DNA of 64,000 bases, from the NCBI GenBank assembly GCA_903917565.1, contig CAIXBB010000001.1, positions 333,379 to 397,378 on the forward strand, given 5' to 3'. The DNA comes from an uncultured cyanobacterium (lineage in GTDB: Bacteria > Cyanobacteriota > Cyanobacteriia > PCC-6307 > Cyanobiaceae). Within the stretch, counting starts at the first letter, position 1. Every line of letters starts with the position of its first letter. This document shows, piece after piece, positions 8,943-17,013 of the stretch. A program made the translations under genes and the position numbers. The notes beneath the pieces are model-generated. The model was given only the letters and a program-made list of their open reading frames with translations, did no database searches and was not told the DNA's origin.

Positions 8943-9622
8943 TGGCGGGTGTTGTGGCCTCATCGGCCAGACGGCTGGTGGGCCTTGCCACTCTGGCAGC
9001 TGTTGCCCTGCCGCCTCCAGCGGCGAGGGCCGTGCCGGAGCTCGTGGTGCTCATCCGCCATGGGCACAAGGATGTCCCGGCGGCAGGCGGAGTCAACTAC
9101 AACCTTTCCGACACGGGACTGCTTCAGGCCTTGCGCCTGAGTCACCTGTTGCCTTCCTGCCTGGTACCGCGGCGGCGTCTGCACCTGGCCAGTTACGGCT
9201 TCGATCCCGCCACTGGCAAGAACGCTCGCAGCTATCAGACCTTGGTTCCCCTGGCCGTGGCCACAGGGGTCAACATTCGTCTGTTTCAGGAGGCCGACGA
9301 TCGCTCCGAGCAGATCGGCCGCCAGATGCTCGCCGATCCCCAGTTGAACGGCGCCGTGCTGGTGGTGGCCTGGGAGCATCGGCGCCTGCCGTTGCTTGCC
9401 CGTGGGCTGGGCTGGACACAGATGCCCAGGATCGACGACGACGACTTCGATCAGGTCTGGCTTCTGCGCTACCGCCCGTCCGTCCCCACCCCTGAGGTCA
9501 GCCTGCTCTCCCAGGCCAGCCTGTTGCAGCAGGACTGCTTCCGAACGGTGGCGACCGGCGGCCATCCCCTGAAGCGCCTGGCAGAGCAACTGCTCGAATC
9601 GCTACAGCAGGCGCCACGCTGA
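8942..9622 (+). CDS. Exported histidine phosphatase family protein
   Basis: 226 residues, starting at the ATG that overlaps the stop of the acid phosphatase gene. A signal sequence covers about the first 30 residues (GLATLAAVALPPPAARA). The phosphohistidine motif LIRHGHKD follows directly (RHG with the catalytic His). The second catalytic region is probably VVAWEHRRLP, with the conserved His after Glu. The substrate is unknown. Coupling to a periplasmic acid phosphatase suggests joint hydrolysis of extracellular phosphate esters. The ORF can be extended upstream, but that part overlaps the previous gene and is not protein-like. Confidence 0.8.
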   Translation: MAGVVASSARRLVGLATLAAVALPPPAARAVPELVVLIRHGHKDVPAAGGVNYNLSDTGLLQALRLSHLLPSCLVPRRRLHLASYGFDPATGKNARSYQTLVPLAVATGVNIRLFQEADDRSEQIGRQMLADPQLNGAVLVVAWEHRRLPLLARGLGWTQMPRIDDDDFDQVWLLRYRPSVPTPEVSLLSQASLLQQDCFRTVATGGHPLKRLAEQLLESLQQAPR

Positions 9623-9735
9623 CGCGATGTTGAAGTTTGGGACCCCTCAATTCAAGCCATTGGGTTCAGGAGCCTTCGGGCGGCCGCGGGCCATGGTCCG
9701 CCAGCGGTGCTCGAGGGAAGCACTTTGCAGCGGTC

Positions 9736-10881
9736 TCACGCCGGCAGGCAGGTGAGCACCAGCTGGTCGCGGTGCACCACCGCATCGCCCACCGGCCCCA
9801 GCTGGCGGCGCACTTCCTCGCTGCTGAGGCCCATGATGCGGCGCAGCTCCTCGCTGCTCAGGGTGCTCAGGCCCCGCCCCAGTTCACGGCCGTCGCTGGC
9901 CAGCACCCGCACCGCATCGCTCCTGGAGAACTGTCCTTCCACCGCTCGGATGCCCACCGCCAGCAGGGAGGCCCCCCGCTGCAGCAGGGCCCGCTCGGCG
10001 CCCGCATCCACCCGCACACTGCCCTTCACCATCAGGGCATGGGCCAGCCAGCTCTTGCGGTCGGCCAGGGGCGTGCTGCTGGGCTGGAACACCGTGCCCA
10101 CCTTCTCGCCAGCGAACAGGGCATTGAGGACCGCCGGATCGCGGCCATCGGCCAGCCGCACCCGGATGCCGCTGGAGGTGGCGATGCGGGCCGCCGCCAG
10201 CTTGGTGGTCATGCCGCCGGTGCCCCACTGCCCACCCCCCTCGGCCACATGGCTGAGGCGCTCCAGCTCGGCCAGATCCCTCACCTCCTCGATCGGGCTG
10301 GCGTCGGCATCGGTGCGGGGGTTGCCGGAATAGAGCCGGTCGACATCGGTGAGCAGCACCAGCTCATCGGCACCGATCGCCACCGCCACCAGGGCCGAAA
10401 GGGTGTCGTTGTCGCCGAAGCGCAGTTCATCGGTGGCCAGGGTGTCGTTCTCGTTCACCACCGGCAGCACGCCCCATTCCAGCAGTTGCTCCAGGGTGCG
10501 GCAGGCGTTCTGGTAGCGGCGCCGGGAGGCCAGATCGCTGCGGGTGAGCAGCACCTGGGCCACCGCCAGCCCCCGGACGGCGAAGGCGTCCTGGTAGAGG
10601 GCCATCAGCCGGCCCTGGCCCACGGCGGCGGCGGCCTGCAGGGCCACCACCTCGGTGGGGCGCTTGCTGAAGCGAAGGGCCTCGCAGCCCAGGCCCACCG
10701 CCCCACTGGTGACCAGGGCCAGGCGATCACCCTTGCGCTGCTGCCGGCCGAAGCTGGCCGCCAGATCGGCGATCACCGCGGCCGTGGGCCTCTCGGGGGT
10801 GCCCCGTAGCAGGCTGGTGCCCACCTTGATCACTCGCCGCAATCCTTCGCCGGCGCCAGCGGCCGTTCCGGAAGCCGCCAT
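9736..10881 (-). CDS. proB: Glutamate 5-kinase
   Basis: First step of proline synthesis: ATP-dependent phosphorylation of glutamate. The 381 residues comprise the amino-acid kinase domain (IKVGTSLL at the start, VTSGAVGLG, PVVNENDTLATDE, LLTDVDRLY, GTGGMTTKLAAA) and a C-terminal PUA domain from about residue 285. Length is normal for the PUA-containing form. The ATG shares a base with the stop of the upstream HAD phosphatase gene, placing proB last in the minus-strand run GNAT-like, ruvX, DUF3727, yqeG, proB. The stop is convergent with the histidine phosphatase gene, about 110 bases away. Confidence 0.95.
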   Translation of the reverse strand: MAASGTAAGAGEGLRRVIKVGTSLLRGTPERPTAAVIADLAASFGRQQRKGDRLALVTSGAVGLGCEALRFSKRPTEVVALQAAAAVGQGRLMALYQDAFAVRGLAVAQVLLTRSDLASRRRYQNACRTLEQLLEWGVLPVVNENDTLATDELRFGDNDTLSALVAVAIGADELVLLTDVDRLYSGNPRTDADASPIEEVRDLAELERLSHVAEGGGQWGTGGMTTKLAAARIATSSGIRVRLADGRDPAVLNALFAGEKVGTVFQPSSTPLADRKSWLAHALMVKGSVRVDAGAERALLQRGASLLAVGIRAVEGQFSRSDAVRVLASDGRELGRGLSTLSSEELRRIMGLSSEEVRRQLGPVGDAVVHRDQLVLTCLPA

Positions 10882-11390
10882 CAGCCTGGAACCGAGCCCA
10901 CCCAGCGGGCCATGCGCAGCTCCAGGTTCTGGAGGCGGTCCTGCCGGCAGGGCTCGCCGTCGGGGTCGATCGGCTTGACCAACACGGTGAACAGCCCCAT
11001 GCGGTTGCCCACCAGCACATCGGTGAACAGACGATCGCCCACCAGGGCCACCTGGGCGGGGGGCAGATCAAGGTCCTGCAGCACCTTGCGCAGGGCTGCA
11101 CGGCGCGGCTTACCCGCTGAGGTGGTGTAGGGAAGGCCCATGGTGTCGGCCACCGCACCGATGCGGCGCCGGGAGGGGTTGTTGCTGAACAGATGCAGGG
11201 GCATCTGCTCGCGGGCATGGCGCAGCCACAGCTCGGCCTGGACGGGCATGGTGGCCTGACGGCGGGGCAGCAGGGTGCGGTCCACGTCCAGGACCAGGGC
11301 GCGAATGTCACGGTCGAGCAACTCCTGCAGGGGCAGGTGGGCCAGAGAGGTCCCCGGCAGCCAGTCGGGCGTGAGGAGGTCGCGCAACAT
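10881..11390 (-). CDS. YqeG-family HAD phosphatase
   Basis: A 169-residue HAD superfamily protein of class IIIA. Motif I is LVLDVDRTLLP with the two catalytic aspartates, motif II is HLFSNNPS, and the motif IV region is VGDRLFTDVLVGNRMG. The size matches the YqeG family found in Firmicutes and cyanobacteria; plant relatives dephosphorylate phosphatidylglycerophosphate, so PGP phosphatase activity is possible and would complement pgsA in this window. One-base overlaps with both neighbours (DUF3727 gene and proB) indicate translational coupling. Confidence 0.87.
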   Translation of the reverse strand: MLRDLLTPDWLPGTSLAHLPLQELLDRDIRALVLDVDRTLLPRRQATMPVQAELWLRHAREQMPLHLFSNNPSRRRIGAVADTMGLPYTTSAGKPRRAALRKVLQDLDLPPAQVALVGDRLFTDVLVGNRMGLFTVLVKPIDPDGEPCRQDRLQNLELRMARWVGSVPG

Positions 11391-11938
11391 CAGTCGTCGC
11401 TCTCCCGATCGTCGAGTTCGGCCTCGATACGGGGCTGGACCCGCTCGAATTCCTCCCCCTCCACCATCACCGCGTCGGCCCCCTCCATGCGGGCCACCAC
11501 GAAGAAGGGATCGAGGGGGATGTAAAGGCCGTACTCCTCCTCGCCGGCCATGAAGCTCACGAGCAGTTCGTAGGTCTCGCTGTCATCATCGCCCTCCTCA
11601 TCGTCGAGTTCATCGGGATCGGGCTCCTCCAGTTCACCACTGACGGTGAGGGTGACGGCGGAACGCACCAGGGTGAGGTCGTGTTCCTGCAGCACCACAT
11701 CCGCCACCGACAGGATCGGCTCGGTGGCATCGAGGGTCTCCACCAGTTCGGGGTCGTCCTCTTCCCGCAGCCGGAACAGGCAGACCGGGGTGTCCACCGG
11801 CGTCAGCAGGGCGTAGTCGTGGCCATCGAGGGGAATCAGCTGCTCAAGGAAACACAGCAGCTGACGGCCGCTGCCGTCCCGCACCTGCACAGTGGGCACG
11901 TCGCCGGAGCCCGTCATCGCAGGGGGGTCGGAGGCCAT
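11390..11938 (-). CDS. DUF3727 domain protein
   Basis: An acidic cyanobacterial protein of 182 residues. The N-terminal half (RDGSGRQLLCFLEQLIPLDG, then YALLTPVDTPVCLFR) resembles the DUF1292/DUF3727 pattern. A highly acidic linker (DPDELDDEEGDDDSE) follows, then a C-terminal half with EEEYGLYIPLDPFFVVARME. It has no known function; in cyanobacteria it commonly neighbours ruvX, as here (19-base gap). I chose the ATG at 11938 (MASDPPAMTG); the frame is open further upstream but overlaps ruvX. The stop overlaps the yqeG start by one base. Confidence 0.8.
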   Translation of the reverse strand: MASDPPAMTGSGDVPTVQVRDGSGRQLLCFLEQLIPLDGHDYALLTPVDTPVCLFRLREEDDPELVETLDATEPILSVADVVLQEHDLTLVRSAVTLTVSGELEEPDPDELDDEEGDDDSETYELLVSFMAGEEEYGLYIPLDPFFVVARMEGADAVMVEGEEFERVQPRIEAELDDRESDD

Positions 11939-11957
11939 CAAGAGGAAGCGGGTGTAC

Positions 11958-12476
11958 TCAGAATGAATCAGCACCGGCCCGAGTGCCCAAGGCGATGGCC
12001 GCCGGGGCGACCGGATCGTCCGTGATCGCCGCCGGGGAGATCGGTTCGGGGCCCTCCCGCAGCCATTGCTCCAGCAGCAGCACCGCCGCCGCGCTGTCGA
12101 GCCGGCCACTGCGGTCGCCGTGCAGCCCGAAGCGCTCGCCCGCCACCCAGCTGCTGGCGTGCTCATCCACCCAGGCCAGGGTCAGGGCCTGGCCAAGGGC
12201 CTGCAGGGCCCGGGCGAGCCGCAGGCCATAGCGGCCGCAGTGAAGACCCTGGGCGGTGGGCCGCTGACTGGCATCAAGGGGCAGACCCACCACCAGCGCC
12301 TCCACCCGCCGCTGACGCACCAGGGCCAGCAGACGGTCGAGGTCGGCCTGAAAGTCCCCCCGCGCCAGGGCCGGCAGCGGGGTCACTGTGATCCCCAGGG
12401 GATCGCAGCCGGCCAGGCCGATGCGTCGGCGCCCCACATCGAGGGCCAGCACCGACCGGGGCCTCGGTGGGGCCAT
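11958..12476 (-). CDS. ruvX: Putative pre-16S rRNA nuclease / Holliday junction resolvase YqgF
   Basis: An RNase H-fold protein of 172 residues. The N-terminal strand motif is LALDVGRRRIGLAGCD, the central motif VEALVVGLPLDASQ, and the C-terminal region LTLAWVDEHASSWVA followed by LDSAAAVLLLEQWL supplies further acidic residues. In E. coli the family trims the 5' end of 16S rRNA. The tail beyond about residue 145 is longer than usual and low in complexity. The ATG directly abuts the stop of the upstream GNAT-like gene, with no gap. Confidence 0.88.
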   Translation of the reverse strand: MAPPRPRSVLALDVGRRRIGLAGCDPLGITVTPLPALARGDFQADLDRLLALVRQRRVEALVVGLPLDASQRPTAQGLHCGRYGLRLARALQALGQALTLAWVDEHASSWVAGERFGLHGDRSGRLDSAAAVLLLEQWLREGPEPISPAAITDDPVAPAAIALGTRAGADSF

Positions 12477-13598
12477 TCAGCGGGGCAGCAGGGGCGCCGT
12501 GGGCAGGCTGCCAAGGGGACCACTGGGGGTGGGCATGGGCCGCCGCCGGGGCTGCAGCTGCTCCAGCACCGCTTCGATGCGGCGCGCTGCCCGCTTGGCC
12601 GGCTGGCCCTCCTGGCGCCGCCAGACGCTGCGGGCCATCAGCACCTCCTCGCCGTGGGCCTCGGCCCCGAGGGCTTCCAGCCACCCCTGGCGCTCGCCAT
12701 CGCTCACCTCGCAGCGCAGCCAGAGGCTGGTGCCCCCCTTGGCGATGCGGTGCAGCAAGGATTCCGCCGCTGACCCGAGCAGGTGGGCCCAGCCGGGGTG
12801 GATGCTCAGCTCCACCGCCTGGCCGCCGCCGGGGTGCTCATCGAGCCAGCGCACGCCCGCCACCGCCTCGTTGCGCAGCGCATCCACCAGCATCCAGCCC
12901 TGGCTGCGGCTCTGGTCGAGCAGGTCTTCGATGCGGCGGTCCTGGAGCTGGCGCAGATGGGCCGGGCAGGTGGCCTGCTCCAGGTGCCACAGCAACGGGG
13001 CATTGCGGCGGTTGAGCTGGCGCAGTTGCAGCTCGGCGGGGGGGAGAGGGGCGGGGCGATCCGCCGCTGGCTGCAATCGCCAGAGGCGATCGGTGCGCTG
13101 GGGCTGGAAGCCCTGCTCCCGCAGGGTGGCCAGCCGGGAGGTGTCGAGGCTGGAGGCGGTGGCGATCCAGCTCGCGGCTCCCTTCACCCGGCCGATGGCC
13201 TGGCGCAGCAGATCCCCGGCCAGGGCCGCCCGGCCGGGGGCTGAGGACTCTGGGGAGGGACCTTCCGTGGCGGCCAGCGCCAGGCGCAGGTGCTGCACCT
13301 GCCAGCAGGAGCCGCTGCGGTTGAGACGCCGGCAGACGATCAGACCCAGGGCCTGCTGACGGGTGAGCCCCTGGCGCTGCAGGGCGACCAGCACGTGGGC
13401 GGCCAGGGGGCGGCGGCTGATCACCGCCGTCAGCAACTGCTCCGGCAGGGCCAGCAGCAGCGAGCGCTGCAGCAGGGGCTGCAGCGGCAGGAAGGCGGGG
13501 TCATCGAGCAGGGGCAGGTGCCAGCCCTGAAGTGGCTCCACCGTCCAGCTTGGGGAGGTTCTGCCCTGGGCAGGCACTGGCACGGCAGGCACTGGCAC
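12477..13598 (-). CDS. Cyanobacterial protein with a GNAT-like C-terminal domain
   Basis: About 373 residues if it starts at GTG 13598; no ATG lies nearby and the start is uncertain (13580-13670). The N-terminal part has a hydrophobic leucine-rich stretch (LPLQPLLQRSLLLALPEQLL). The C-terminal 150 residues look like an N-acetyltransferase: WMLVDALRNEAVAGVRWLDE, VELSIHPGWAHLLGSAAE with an acetyl-CoA-loop flavour, and a basic tail. No substrate can be suggested. The gene directly precedes ruvX with no gap. A GTG/CCT repeat at the proposed start (VPVPAVPVPA) makes the reading of the N-terminus unreliable. Confidence 0.65.
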   Translation of the reverse strand: MPVPAVPVPAQGRTSPSWTVEPLQGWHLPLLDDPAFLPLQPLLQRSLLLALPEQLLTAVISRRPLAAHVLVALQRQGLTRQQALGLIVCRRLNRSGSCWQVQHLRLALAATEGPSPESSAPGRAALAGDLLRQAIGRVKGAASWIATASSLDTSRLATLREQGFQPQRTDRLWRLQPAADRPAPLPPAELQLRQLNRRNAPLLWHLEQATCPAHLRQLQDRRIEDLLDQSRSQGWMLVDALRNEAVAGVRWLDEHPGGGQAVELSIHPGWAHLLGSAAESLLHRIAKGGTSLWLRCEVSDGERQGWLEALGAEAHGEEVLMARSVWRRQEGQPAKRAARRIEAVLEQLQPRRRPMPTPSGPLGSLPTAPLLPR

Positions 13599-13672
13599 GG
13601 CAGACGGTGGGGGAAAGGAGAGGGAAGACGAAACGGGACGACGACGCAGGAGGCAACATCCTCCACACGATT

Positions 13673-14851
13673 CTACGTGGGACGCACCAGGACGAGGGGG
13701 GTGCGCTCGTTGGCATTGCCGGCGGGGTTGGGACGCAGGGCCCGCATCAGCAGGGCCTCGTCGGTGCCGCCGCTGGCGGCCAGCACCTTCACCCGCCCCA
13801 GGTCGTTCACATCCACCACCGCCACGGCCACCCCGAGGGCCGCCGCCATCCGCTTGCACCAGGCCGCCGGTTGGTCCGGGCCCAGCACGATGGTCTGGTC
13901 ATAGGGGGGGGTGGTTCCTGTGATGTCGTCGATCAGGCGGGCCTGCTCCCCGGCCAGCCGATAGAACCATCCCTTGCTGCCCACCAGCTTCATGGCGGTG
14001 CCCACCAGCCAGCTCCCCAGCACCCGGGCCGGGCCGGACACGTCGATCAGGCTCTGAAGGCCGCAGGCGGTGGCCAGGGAGCTGGTGGGGTGGAACGCCC
14101 GACAGAGCAGGCGGGCCAGGAAGGAGGGCTCCACCGTCGATGGGTGGTGGTAGCGACCCTGGATCACCGCCAGGGGTGTCTCGCCGATGGTGAGCACATC
14201 ACCGGGCTGGAGCAGCCCATCAGTGTAGCGCCGCAAGACCTCGAGCGAATCGTCGAGCACCCCCAACAGGTGGGTGCGCACCGGCAGCACCCGGCAAGCC
14301 TCCCCCTCGCGCCACCCGGGGGCTGCCGGATCGCCCGGTTCCGGTTTCTGCAGGGGCAGCAGGATCCCCTGGCGCCGCTGCAGCCGCCCGAAGGGTCCGT
14401 AGTTCACCCAGAGGATGTCCATCCAGAGGGTGTCGAGCACGCTCTCCAGATCCAGCCCGCCGGGCCCGGTGAGGTTGAGGCGGATGTGGGCGGCGGTGGT
14501 CTTGCGGCCCTTGACGATGTAGGCGGCCCAATAGCCGTCGGGGCGCGCTTCTTCATCCGGGTGCAGCGGCGTGATGCGCAGCTCGTGGCGCACCTGGCTC
14601 ACGTCGCTGCGGCCCAGCACGGTGGGCACCAGCGTGATCTCCGGCACCATCACCTCCATGCGGGGGTGGGGGTTGCGGATGCGGATCTCCCCGGTGATCT
14701 CCAGCCCCTTGGCACGGCGGCGCACCTGAAAGGCGCCGGGCAGCAGCTGCAGGGGGGAGGCGGGCCGCAGACGGTGGCGCAGTTCGAGCACCACCAGCGC
14801 CAGCCCGAGCAGCAGCAGCAGAACCAGCAGCAAGGAAACGGGAAACGGCAA
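13673..14851 (-). CDS. F420-0:gamma-glutamyl ligase-like membrane-anchored protein
   Basis: 392 residues with one N-terminal membrane span (LLLVLLLLLGLALVVLEL). The C-terminal half resembles the fold of coenzyme F420 gamma-glutamyl ligase: GDVLTIGETPLAVIQGRY, IDDITGTTPPYDQTIVLGP and a late VAVVDVNDLGRVKVLAAS. Cyanobacteria use a different F420 chemistry from methanogens and the true substrate here is unknown. The middle (YWAAYIVKGRKTTAAHIR) is a cyanobacterial-specific region. It lies upstream of the GNAT-like gene on the same strand and is divergent from phoH. Confidence 0.72.
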   Translation of the reverse strand: MPFPVSLLLVLLLLLGLALVVLELRHRLRPASPLQLLPGAFQVRRRAKGLEITGEIRIRNPHPRMEVMVPEITLVPTVLGRSDVSQVRHELRITPLHPDEEARPDGYWAAYIVKGRKTTAAHIRLNLTGPGGLDLESVLDTLWMDILWVNYGPFGRLQRRQGILLPLQKPEPGDPAAPGWREGEACRVLPVRTHLLGVLDDSLEVLRRYTDGLLQPGDVLTIGETPLAVIQGRYHHPSTVEPSFLARLLCRAFHPTSSLATACGLQSLIDVSGPARVLGSWLVGTAMKLVGSKGWFYRLAGEQARLIDDITGTTPPYDQTIVLGPDQPAAWCKRMAAALGVAVAVVDVNDLGRVKVLAASGGTDEALLMRALRPNPAGNANERTPLVLVRPT

Positions 14852-14936
14852 GCCGATACGTCAGGGAATGTCCGGGCGGAGCGTAGAGGCACCCGTGGCC
14901 CTAGTTTCGGGCCCATGGAAACGGCTCGGCCCTGGC

Positions 14937-16316
14937 ATGCGCAAGACCTTCGTGCTCGACACCAACGTGTTGCTGCATGACCCCCAGGCCCTGAACCGCT
15001 TCGAGGACAACCAGGTGGTGGTCCCGATCGAGGTGGTCGAGGAGATCGACCGCTTCAAGCGGGACTCCTCCGAGAAGGGCCGCAACGCCCGCCAGGTGTC
15101 CCGCCTGCTCGACGAACTGCGCGAAAAGGGCAACCTGGCCGAAGGGGTGCCGATCGATGGCTCCAGCGGCGGGACCTTGAAGGTGGTGTTCTGCCGCAGC
15201 GAAACCCTGCGCCAGCTGCCCCCCGAGCTCAAGGCGGGCAACGGCGACAACAACATCCTGGCGGTGGCCCTGGAGCAGCGGTTGCAGGAGGTGGTGGGCA
15301 GCCAGCCACCGGTGGTGCTCGTCACCAAGGACACCAACCTGCGCATCAAGGCCGATGCGGTGGGCCTGATCGCCCAGGACTACACCACCGACAAGGTGGA
15401 CATGGCGGACCTGTATCCCGGTTTCTGCGAGCGCTGGATGGGCGCCGAGCAGATGGACGAGGTGAAGGCCGGCGAGGGCCTGTCGGCCGATTCCATCCCT
15501 GAACAGCCCGTTCCCGTCTCGCCATTGCAGGCCAATGAGGGGGTGACCCTCGTCGACCTCGCCCAGCCGGCCCACACCCTGCTGGCCCGCTACAACGGCC
15601 GCACGGGGACCCTGCAACCGCTTCTGAAATCAGCCAAGGCGAAAATGGGGCGCATCCAACCCCGCAATCGGGAGCAGGCCTTCGCCCTCGATCTGCTGCT
15701 CGATCCGGCGGTGGCCCTGGTGACCCTGGTGGGCAAGGCCGGCACCGGCAAGACCCTGCTCGCCCTGGCGGCGGGGCTGCATCAGGTGGCCGATGAGCGC
15801 CTCTATGAACGCCTTCTGGTGACCCGCCCGGTGATCTCCCTGGGCAAGGAGATGGGCTTCCTGCCCGGGGATCTCGAGGAGAAGATGGCCCCCTGGATGC
15901 AACCGATCGTCGACAACCTCGACTTCCTGCTCGGTGGCGAGGACGCCCAGAACACCCGGGGGGGCCACCGGCCACCACGCAGCAACTGGAGCGACCTGAA
16001 GGGTATGGGACTGCTGGAAGTGGAGGCGATCAGCTACATCCGCGGCCGTTCGATTCCTCGCCAGTTCATGGTGGTGGATGAGGCCCAGAACCTGACCCCC
16101 CATGAGGTCAAGACGATCGTGACCCGGGTGGGTGAAGGCACCAAGATCGTGCTCACCGGCGATCCCTACCAGATCGACAATCCCTATGTGGATGCCGAGA
16201 GCAACGGACTCACCTGGCTGGTGGAGCGCTTCAAGGGCCAGCTGCTCTCCGGCCACATCACCCTGATGCGGGGGGAGCGCTCCGAGCTGGCCGAACTGGC
16301 GGCCAACCTGCTCTGA
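14937..16316 (+). CDS. PIN domain - PhoH ATPase fusion protein
   Basis: 459 residues. The N-terminal PIN nuclease domain begins KTFVLDTNVLLHDP and has further acidic residues in VVEEIDRF, GDNNILAVAL and LVTKDTNLR. The C-terminal PhoH/RecD-like ATPase has Walker A GKAGTGKT near residue 266-274, VTRPVISLGKEMGFLPGDL, Walker B FMVVDEAQNLTP and LTGDPYQID. Family members of this layout (PhoH2/YlaK type) are RNA helicase-nucleases. I chose the ATG at 14937 because the PIN domain starts there. The gene is divergent from the F420-ligase-like gene with an 85-base gap. The PhoH name does not by itself imply phosphate regulation. Confidence 0.9.
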   Translation: MRKTFVLDTNVLLHDPQALNRFEDNQVVVPIEVVEEIDRFKRDSSEKGRNARQVSRLLDELREKGNLAEGVPIDGSSGGTLKVVFCRSETLRQLPPELKAGNGDNNILAVALEQRLQEVVGSQPPVVLVTKDTNLRIKADAVGLIAQDYTTDKVDMADLYPGFCERWMGAEQMDEVKAGEGLSADSIPEQPVPVSPLQANEGVTLVDLAQPAHTLLARYNGRTGTLQPLLKSAKAKMGRIQPRNREQAFALDLLLDPAVALVTLVGKAGTGKTLLALAAGLHQVADERLYERLLVTRPVISLGKEMGFLPGDLEEKMAPWMQPIVDNLDFLLGGEDAQNTRGGHRPPRSNWSDLKGMGLLEVEAISYIRGRSIPRQFMVVDEAQNLTPHEVKTIVTRVGEGTKIVLTGDPYQIDNPYVDAESNGLTWLVERFKGQLLSGHITLMRGERSELAELAANLL

Positions 16317-16369
16317 GATTCCTTCCCTGGAGCCACCGGTAGCGGCTGCCCCGGCAGAGGCCCATCAGG

Positions 16370-16744
16370 TCAGGAAGGTGCAGGTGATTTCCCCAGTGAC
16401 GGTGAGACGCAACTGACCTGCCGGGTCAAGGTGCCGTTGCAGTTTAGAGAGGCGCCGCCGGAGGGCTGCGACACAACCACCGGCGGCCCTGACTTGTGGG
16501 CCGCGACACATTGTTCGGCAAAGGCCACCGTTTCCAGGATTCTGCTGGAGGCTTCTGCCAGCGCGACGGTGCGACGTCACTGGGGAAGCACAATCGCGCT
16601 GAGGATCCCCACGATGCTGACGACACTCATGTGTTCCATGAGCGTGAATCCAGGCGATCCAACATGGAAGTGCGATCTGAGACTGGTCAGTTGGTCGGTA
16701 TGAACAGATTGATGATTGGGTTCCAGAGGAGGGGAGTAGGACAT
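16370..16744 (-). pseudogene. Type IV pilin-like gene broken by an internal stop
   Basis: Reading the minus strand from the ATG at 16744 (preceded by GTAGGAGTGAC, a good RBS) gives a 31-residue leader, then the classic prepilin cleavage site and hydrophobic helix G/FTLMEHMSVVSIVGILSAI at residues 32-51. A TGA at 16577-16579 (codon 56) stops it. The same frame then stays open for 68 more codons with pilin-like content (ETVAFAEQCVAAHKSG, then ASLNCNGTLTRQ) to a stop at 16370. Restoring one codon would give a 124-residue pilin, a normal size. The leader is long for a type IVa pilin. It is probably a recently inactivated pilin gene. Confidence 0.75.
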
Positions 16745-17013
16745 GTCACTCCTACGACCTCGCTGTCTGGAAAGCGCTACTGGGGGTGAACAGGATCCGC
16801 AACACCAGGAGCTAAAAACCGATGCATGCGTACATCGGGAATGTCAGCAGGTTGGACTGGGGCCTGATCAACTCAGGAGGGCGTGCTGATGTGGTTGAAC
16901 AACAATGGAGTAAGAAGGAATGGCTTCAGCAGGACAATCCTTTCCAGGTGAGTGGCCATTGACCAACTGGCAGATCTTAAGGAAGATCGACGGGAAATCA
17001 AGGCTGGCCGTCC
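16745..17013. other. Intergenic stretch
   Basis: Lower-GC spacer between the broken pilin gene and fumC. A 46-codon frame on the plus strand starts near 16822 (MHAYIGNVSRLDW) but has no recognisable family or RBS. It probably contains decayed sequence; no RNA gene was seen. Confidence 0.4.

Noticed and set aside
13541..13640. Short GTG-CCA/GTG-CCT repeat near the GNAT-like start as a CRISPR or regulatory repeat
   Set aside because: Only a few 9-12 base units inside a coding frame; it is just a Val-Pro repeat.
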